Source: Bradyrhizobium sp. U87765 SZCCT0048 (lineage in GTDB: Bacteria > Pseudomonadota > Alphaproteobacteria > Rhizobiales > Xanthobacteraceae). Taken from it: 64,000 bases of DNA. The notes under the pieces were generated by a model. The model saw only the letters and a program-made list of their open reading frames with translations. It was not told the origin of the DNA and made no database searches. Both the position numbers and the translations under genes were made by a program. The stretch covers positions 1,612,001 through 1,676,000 of the forward strand of contig NZ_JAFCMM010000001.1 of assembly GCF_018131225.1 (NCBI RefSeq), read 5' to 3'. Shown here in pieces: positions 60,293 through 64,000 of this stretch. Position 1 is the stretch's first letter. Each line of letters begins with the position of its first letter.

Positions 60293-61120
60293 TTAAATGA
60301 TCAGCCCGCCGCCGGCGACGACGACCTGGCCGCTGATGTAGTTGGATTCCGGGCTGCAGAACAAGTAGACCGCGTCCGCCGCCTCTTCCGGCGTGCCGCC
60401 GCGGCCCAGCGGGATCATGCGGCTCATGGCGTCGAGCATCTGCGGCTGGACGCCGACCTTGATGTCGCGGCCGGCGACGTCGATGGTCTTCTGCTGCTGT
60501 TCGATCGGCTGGGTCAGGCGGGTGTTGATCAGGCCGAAGGCGACGCAGTTGACGTTGACCTTGTAGCGGCCCCACTCCTTGCACAGCGTGCGGGTCAGGC
60601 CGACGAGGGAGGCCTTGGCCGAGGAATAGCTCGCCTGCCCGGCATTGCCGTAGAGCCCGGCGATGGACGAGATGTTGACGACCTTGCGGAACACCTCGCG
60701 GCCTTCCTCCGCCTCCTTCTTCGACAGGATTCGGATCGGCTCGGCGGCGGCGCGCAGGATGCGGAACGGCGCCACCAGATGGACGTCGAGCATCGCCTGG
60801 AACTGCTCGTCGGTCATCTTCTGGATGGTGGCGTCCCAGGTGTAGCCGGCATTGTTGACGATGATATCGAGACCGCCGAACTTTTCCATCGCGGCGCCGA
60901 TGAAGCGGTCGGCGAAGCCGGTCTCCGACACACTTCCGTTGACCGCGACCGCCTGGCCGCCGGCGGCGACAATCTCCGCAGCCACCGCATCCCCCGGTGC
61001 AGCGTCGAGATCGTTGATGACGAGCCTTGCGCCCTCGCTCGCAAGCTTGAGCGCGATGGCGCGGCCGATGCCCCGCCCCGAGCCGGTGACGACGGCGACT
61101 TTTCCGGTGAGTTTGGTCAT
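60293..61120 (-). CDS. SDR family 3-hydroxyacyl-CoA dehydrogenase / oxoacyl reductase
   Basis: 275 residues. VAVVTGSGRGIGRAIALKLASEG is the cofactor-binding TGxxxGIG loop, INDLDAAPGD gives the specificity loop, IIVNNAGY the NNAG motif, and NISSIAGLYGNAGQASYSSAKAS the catalytic Ser-Tyr-xxx-Lys. The Asp-containing loop suggests NAD(H). It contains an insertion IRILSKKEAEEGREVFRKV before the catalytic Ser, found in a subset of FabG-like proteins from degradation operons. Probably oxidises the 3-hydroxyacyl-CoA made by the dehydratase pair. AGGAAACACC precedes the ATG. Confidence 0.9.
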   Translation of the reverse strand: MTKLTGKVAVVTGSGRGIGRAIALKLASEGARLVINDLDAAPGDAVAAEIVAAGGQAVAVNGSVSETGFADRFIGAAMEKFGGLDIIVNNAGYTWDATIQKMTDEQFQAMLDVHLVAPFRILRAAAEPIRILSKKEAEEGREVFRKVVNISSIAGLYGNAGQASYSSAKASLVGLTRTLCKEWGRYKVNVNCVAFGLINTRLTQPIEQQQKTIDVAGRDIKVGVQPQMLDAMSRMIPLGRGGTPEEAADAVYLFCSPESNYISGQVVVAGGGLII

Positions 61121-61502
61121 GGTGTTTCCTTGTTCAGCATTGTTGTCCGTGGGTGCGCGAGCCGTCTTGCGTCGAAGCGCTGCAGATGGCCTCATGGTTC
61201 GAGACGCCGCGCGTCGGGCGGCTCCTCACCATGAGGAACCCAAGCCTCACCCTGAGGAGCCAAATCTCATCCTGAGTGTCCGAGTGGAAAAGCGTCAGGC
61301 CATGATGAAATCCAAGCGCAACCGTCTTTCCGTGTCGTGGCCGGGCTTGTCCCGGCCACCTCGCTTGGGGACGCAGTGCCTTCCTCATCGGGGTCGCCGG
61401 GACGAGCCCGGCGACGACAAACACTCAGGTCGGTGGTTGCATTCCAGTCAAACTCTGAAGAGGCTGCGCAGCAGCCGTCTCGAAGGATGAGGCCCGTATC
61501 CG
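61121..61502. other. 382-bp gap inside the acyl-CoA operon, packed with palindromic repeats
   Basis: Contains a CCTCATGGTTCGAGACG...CTCACCATGAGG unit (61190-61236), decayed CTCACCCTGAGGAG and CTCATCCTGAG pieces (about 61246-61278), a GTGGCCGGGCTTGTCCCGGCCAC hairpin (about 61338-61360), GTCGCCGGGACGAGCCCGGCGAC (about 61392-61414) and a last unit at 61463-61489. It lies between the MaoC and SDR genes. No coding sequence is supported. Confidence 0.75.
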
Positions 61503-61913
61503 CTAGATCGCCACCACCGCCTCGCCCGCGAGCTTCACCTCGCCGGTCTCATCCTTGGCAGTCAGCGTCAGCCTCGCGCGGCGCTCGCCCTCATGCTCGG
61601 TCAGCTCGGCAACATGTCCCTCGCACGTCAGCTTCGCGCCGAGCTGGGTGATGGCGGCGAAGCGGGTGGAGAAGCTGCGCACCTTGGAAGGATGCACCGC
61701 ATCCGTCAGCGCCTGGCCGAGATAGCCCATCACCAGCATGCCGTGGGTGAACACATCGCCAAAGCCGGCCCTGCGGGCGAAGTCGATGTCGACATGGATG
61801 GGGTTGTGGTCGCCGGACGCGCCGCAATACAGCGCCAGCGTGTGGCGGCTGATCGGCAGAAAGCTCTTGTGCACGACGCGGTCGCCGACCGCGGGATTGG
61901 CGAGCGCGTTCAT
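61503..61913 (-). CDS. MaoC-like hydratase (catalytic half)
   Basis: 136 residues, single hot-dog fold. The hydratase 2 motif with its catalytic Asp and His is intact: YCGASGDHNPIHVDIDFARRAGF. THGMLVMGYLGQAL follows as in R-specific hydratases. It overlaps the upstream FAS1-like gene by four bases (ATGA), as expected for a heterodimeric enoyl-CoA hydratase in which only this subunit has the active-site residues. Confidence 0.88.
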   Translation of the reverse strand: MNALANPAVGDRVVHKSFLPISRHTLALYCGASGDHNPIHVDIDFARRAGFGDVFTHGMLVMGYLGQALTDAVHPSKVRSFSTRFAAITQLGAKLTCEGHVAELTEHEGERRARLTLTAKDETGEVKLAGEAVVAI

Positions 61914-62365
61914 GCGTTGCCTCCGTTGCGCACCACGATGGTGCGGCTGGTGTCGGCGACATGGACGCCGTGCTGGTTGGTCACCGCCGTCTCGACCACG
62001 ATCAATGTCATGGCGCCGCCCTTCTTGTCGGTGACGCTCTTCACCTGTGGGCTGAAGGTCAGCGTGTCGCCGACCATCACCGGCGCATGGTAGGCAAAGC
62101 TCTGCTCGCCGTGCAGCACACGCGACAGGTCGATATCGAGCGCGGTGAGAAACTCGAACGGTTTCTCCGCGTCCATCATCTCCAGGCAGAACAGATAGGT
62201 CGGCGGCACCGGCACCGCCGCATAGCCGCAGGCCTGCGCCACCGCGGCGTCGCGGTAGACCGGGTTGGTCTCGCCGAGCGTGTTGAAGAAATAGCGCAGC
62301 CGCCCCGGCTCGACATGGGCGACGACTTCCGAGAAGCGGTGCCCGACCGCAGATTGATCAACCAT
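61910..62365 (-). CDS. FAS1-like dehydratase, MaoC N-terminal-type (non-catalytic half)
   Basis: 151 residues, hot-dog fold of the MaoC_dehydrat_N type. The motif position reads LGETNPVYRDAAVAQACGY, where the catalytic Asp and His are replaced by Glu and Tyr. YLFCLEMMDAEKPFEFL and ADTSRTIVVRN are further family segments. Such subunits form the substrate pocket of heterodimeric hydratases for bulky acyl-CoAs, for example in steroid side-chain degradation. Starts 8 bp after the thiolase stop. Confidence 0.85.
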   Translation of the reverse strand: MVDQSAVGHRFSEVVAHVEPGRLRYFFNTLGETNPVYRDAAVAQACGYAAVPVPPTYLFCLEMMDAEKPFEFLTALDIDLSRVLHGEQSFAYHAPVMVGDTLTFSPQVKSVTDKKGGAMTLIVVETAVTNQHGVHVADTSRTIVVRNGGNA

Positions 62366-62373
62366 GGCGAACC

Positions 62374-63558
62374 TCAGACGCGCTCATAGAGGGTGACGAC
62401 GCAAGCGCCGCCGAGCCCGAGATTGTGCTGCAGCGCGAGCCGGGCGCCGTCGACCTGGGTGCGCTCCGCCGCGCCACGCAGCTGCCGCGTCAGCTCGTAG
62501 CACTGCGCCAGGCCAGTGGCGCCGAGCGGATGCCCCTTGGACAGGAGACCGCCCGACGGGTTGGTGACGATGCGGCCGCCATAGGTGTTGTCGCCGTCAT
62601 CGATGAACCGCGCCGCACCGCCCTCGGGGCACAGCCCGAGCGCCTCATAGGTGATCAGCTCGTTGTGGGCGAAACAATCGTGCAGCTCGACCACGTCGAT
62701 GTCCTCGGGGCCGACGCCGGCCACCTCATAGACCTTGTCGGCCGCGACGCGGCTCATGTCATAGCCGACGAGCTGCATCATGTCGGCAGCGCCGAAGGTC
62801 GACGGCGTATCCGTGGTCATCGCCTGGGCGGCGATGCGCACGTCCTGGCGCAGGCCGTGCCTGGCAGCGAACTTTTCCGACACCAGGATCGCAGCGGCGC
62901 CGCCGCAAGTCGGCGGGCAGGCCATCAGGCGGGTCATCACGCCCGGCCAGATCACCTGGTCGTTCATGACGTCATCGGCCGTAACTTCCTTGCGGAACAG
63001 CGCCAGCGGATTGTTGACGGCATGGCGGCTGGCCTTGGCGCGCACCTTGGCAAACGACGATAGCGGCGTGCCATGCTTTTGCATGTGGCTGAGGCCGGCG
63101 CCGCCAAAGTAGCGCAGCGCCAGCGGAATGCCGGCGGCGTCGACCAGCTTGTCCGCCGCCGCATCGAACTCGCCGAACGCGCTGGGGCGGTCGGTGTACA
63201 CCGAGCCGAGCGCGCCGGGCTTCATCTGCTCGAAGCCGAGCGCGAGCACGCAGTCAGCGGCGCCCGACGCGATCGCCTGCCGCGCGAGATAGAGCGCAGT
63301 CGAGCCGGTGGAGCAGTTGTTGTTGACGTTGACAATGGGGATGCCGCTCATCCCGACGGGATAGAGCGCGCGCTGGCCGCAGGTGGAATCGCCGTAGACG
63401 TAGCCGACATAGGCCTGCTCGACCATGCCGTAGTCGAGGCCGGCGTCGCTGAGCGCACGCCGCGCCGCCTCTGCCCCCATCTCATGATACGGCGCGCTGG
63501 CGCCGGGCTTGGCGAACGGGATCATGCCGACCCCGGCAACATGGACATGCGACGACAT
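62374..63558 (-). CDS. SCP2-type thiolase / lipid-transfer-protein family
   Basis: 394 residues. The acyl-accepting Cys is in IVNVNNNCSTGSTALYLARQAI; the His residues are in DIDVVELHDCFAHNELITYEALGLC and GGLLSKGHPLGATGLAQCYELT. The NNNCSTGS and HDCF forms are those of SCP2-thiolases and Ltp aldolases rather than FadA. It could thiolyse a branched or ring-bearing 3-ketoacyl-CoA or act as a retro-aldolase. First gene of the operon; GGGAGG precedes the ATG at 63558. Divergent from a TetR gene with a palindromic operator between. Confidence 0.9.
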   Translation of the reverse strand: MSSHVHVAGVGMIPFAKPGASAPYHEMGAEAARRALSDAGLDYGMVEQAYVGYVYGDSTCGQRALYPVGMSGIPIVNVNNNCSTGSTALYLARQAIASGAADCVLALGFEQMKPGALGSVYTDRPSAFGEFDAAADKLVDAAGIPLALRYFGGAGLSHMQKHGTPLSSFAKVRAKASRHAVNNPLALFRKEVTADDVMNDQVIWPGVMTRLMACPPTCGGAAAILVSEKFAARHGLRQDVRIAAQAMTTDTPSTFGAADMMQLVGYDMSRVAADKVYEVAGVGPEDIDVVELHDCFAHNELITYEALGLCPEGGAARFIDDGDNTYGGRIVTNPSGGLLSKGHPLGATGLAQCYELTRQLRGAAERTQVDGARLALQHNLGLGGACVVTLYERV

Positions 63559-63591
63559 GCGAACCTCCCGAAATTGACCCGCTGGACTTTT

Positions 63592-63609
63592 TATTACCCG
63601 TGGGTAATA
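63592..63609. promoter_or_regulatory. Perfect palindromic operator TATTACCC-GT-GGGTAATA
   Basis: Two 8-bp arms, exact reverse complements around GT, at the centre of the 112-bp region between the thiolase and TetR starts: 34 bp from the former and 62 bp from the latter. The sequence is AT-rich against its surroundings. It is the obvious binding site for the TetR protein, giving shared control of both transcripts. Confidence 0.75.
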
Positions 63610-63670
63610 TACGGGTCCGATGGGCCTGTCAATGCGCCCGAAGCCGCACACCAAAGATGATCGACATGAG

Positions 63671-64000
63671 ATGATCGATATGGACACCCGCGCCCCTGCT
63701 GCCGAATCCCCATGGCTGCCGTTCGAAAGCCGCCGCCGCGCCCGCGACGAGAAGCGCGAGGCGGTGCTGCGCACCGCGGTGCAGCTGTTTCTTGAGCAGG
63801 GCTATCACCGCGCCACGCTCAACGAGGTGGCGGAGCGGCTGAACATCACCAAGCCCGCGCTCTACAACTACTTCCGCGGCAAGGACGAGATCCTGTTCGA
63901 GTGCTGGGCGATGGGACTGGAGCTCGTCGAGACTTCGACGGCCGCGATCAACGCTGCCGGCGGCAGCGGCCTCGACAAGCTGCGCAAGATGGCGCGCGCC
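63671..64000 (+). CDS. TetR family regulator of acyl-CoA catabolism, N-terminal part (cut by window edge)
   Basis: 110 residues are present (107 if the ATG at 63680 is used). After RRRARDEKREAVLRTAVQLFLEQGYHRATLNEVAERLNITKPALYNYFRGKDEILFECW, a complete TetR HTH, the ligand-binding domain begins and runs off the right edge. Divergent from a thiolase-led operon, so probably a repressor relieved by an acyl-CoA. No ribosome-binding site decides between the starts. Confidence 0.88.
   Translation, partial: MIDMDTRAPAAESPWLPFESRRRARDEKREAVLRTAVQLFLEQGYHRATLNEVAERLNITKPALYNYFRGKDEILFECWAMGLELVETSTAAINAAGGSGLDKLRKMARA

Overview
The window reads as chromosomal DNA of a G+C-rich alphaproteobacterium of the Bradyrhizobium/Rhodopseudomonas/Afipia type. 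That judgement rests on the gene families present (an Omp25-like porin starting MKKFLLASAAIVALASSASA, a complete core sox set, an orphan SelO, many LysR/AraC/TetR regulators) and on dense short palindromic intergenic repeats of the kind common in those genomes. No rRNA, tRNA, CRISPR array, complete insertion sequence or replication origin was recognised. The assignment is inference from sequence appearance, not a database match.

Layout. 0-5.3 kb: a HIT protein cut by the left edge, then a tartrate-type dehydrogenase and an ACS-family MFS carrier divergent from a LysR regulator, then ribokinase. 5.6-7.7 kb: a dienelactone-hydrolase-like enzyme and a GIY-YIG nuclease gene enclosed by a near-perfect duplication of about 218 bp, with a second, degraded GIY-YIG tail beyond it. 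7.7-13.4 kb: a class III cyclase, EmrB-like and EmrA-like efflux proteins, and a divergent LysR gene with a perfect 14-bp inverted-repeat operator. 13.4-16.7 kb: O-methyltransferase/TetR pair, a phage terminase-small-subunit-like protein, a B3 metallo-beta-lactamase. 17-24.4 kb: ABC-F ATPase, AraC regulator, porin, GH16 glycosidase, SelO, a Pro/Ala-rich anchored protein. 24.4-31.8 kb: six-gene amidase plus branched-chain-type ABC transporter operon with a divergent AraC regulator. 32-37.9 kb: TetX-like monooxygenase, Slt70-type lytic transglycosylase, chemoreceptor.

38.0-48.6 kb is a thiosulfate-oxidation (sox) locus. On the minus strand it runs soxC-soxD-soxX-soxY-soxZ-soxA-soxK-soxB-dsrE-dsrE-hbpS. 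Divergent on the plus strand are soxR (ArsR family with two Cys placed like persulfide sensors) and a soxH-like hydrolase. A candidate SoxR operator sits in the 181-bp divergent region. The electron-carrier parts look minimal: SoxA and SoxD each show only one CXXCH. The soxA-soxK-soxB part of the operon has been interrupted by several palindromic repeats. A YeeE/TsuA-like carrier at 53.9-54.9 kb may supply thiosulfate.

48.7-57.8 kb is accessory: a DUF3800 gene of visibly lower G+C, an ArsR-AHSA1-membrane-DUF1801 operon with a readable promoter and operator, a P450 plus HCCA-isomerase-like pair, a Gly/Arg/Trp-repeat secreted protein and an orphan carbamoyltransferase. 58.1-63.6 kb is an acyl-CoA catabolic operon (SCP2-type thiolase, two MaoC-type half dehydratases, SDR, acyl-CoA dehydrogenase, PaaG-like isomerase). 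It is divergent from a TetR gene cut by the right edge, with a perfect palindromic operator between them.
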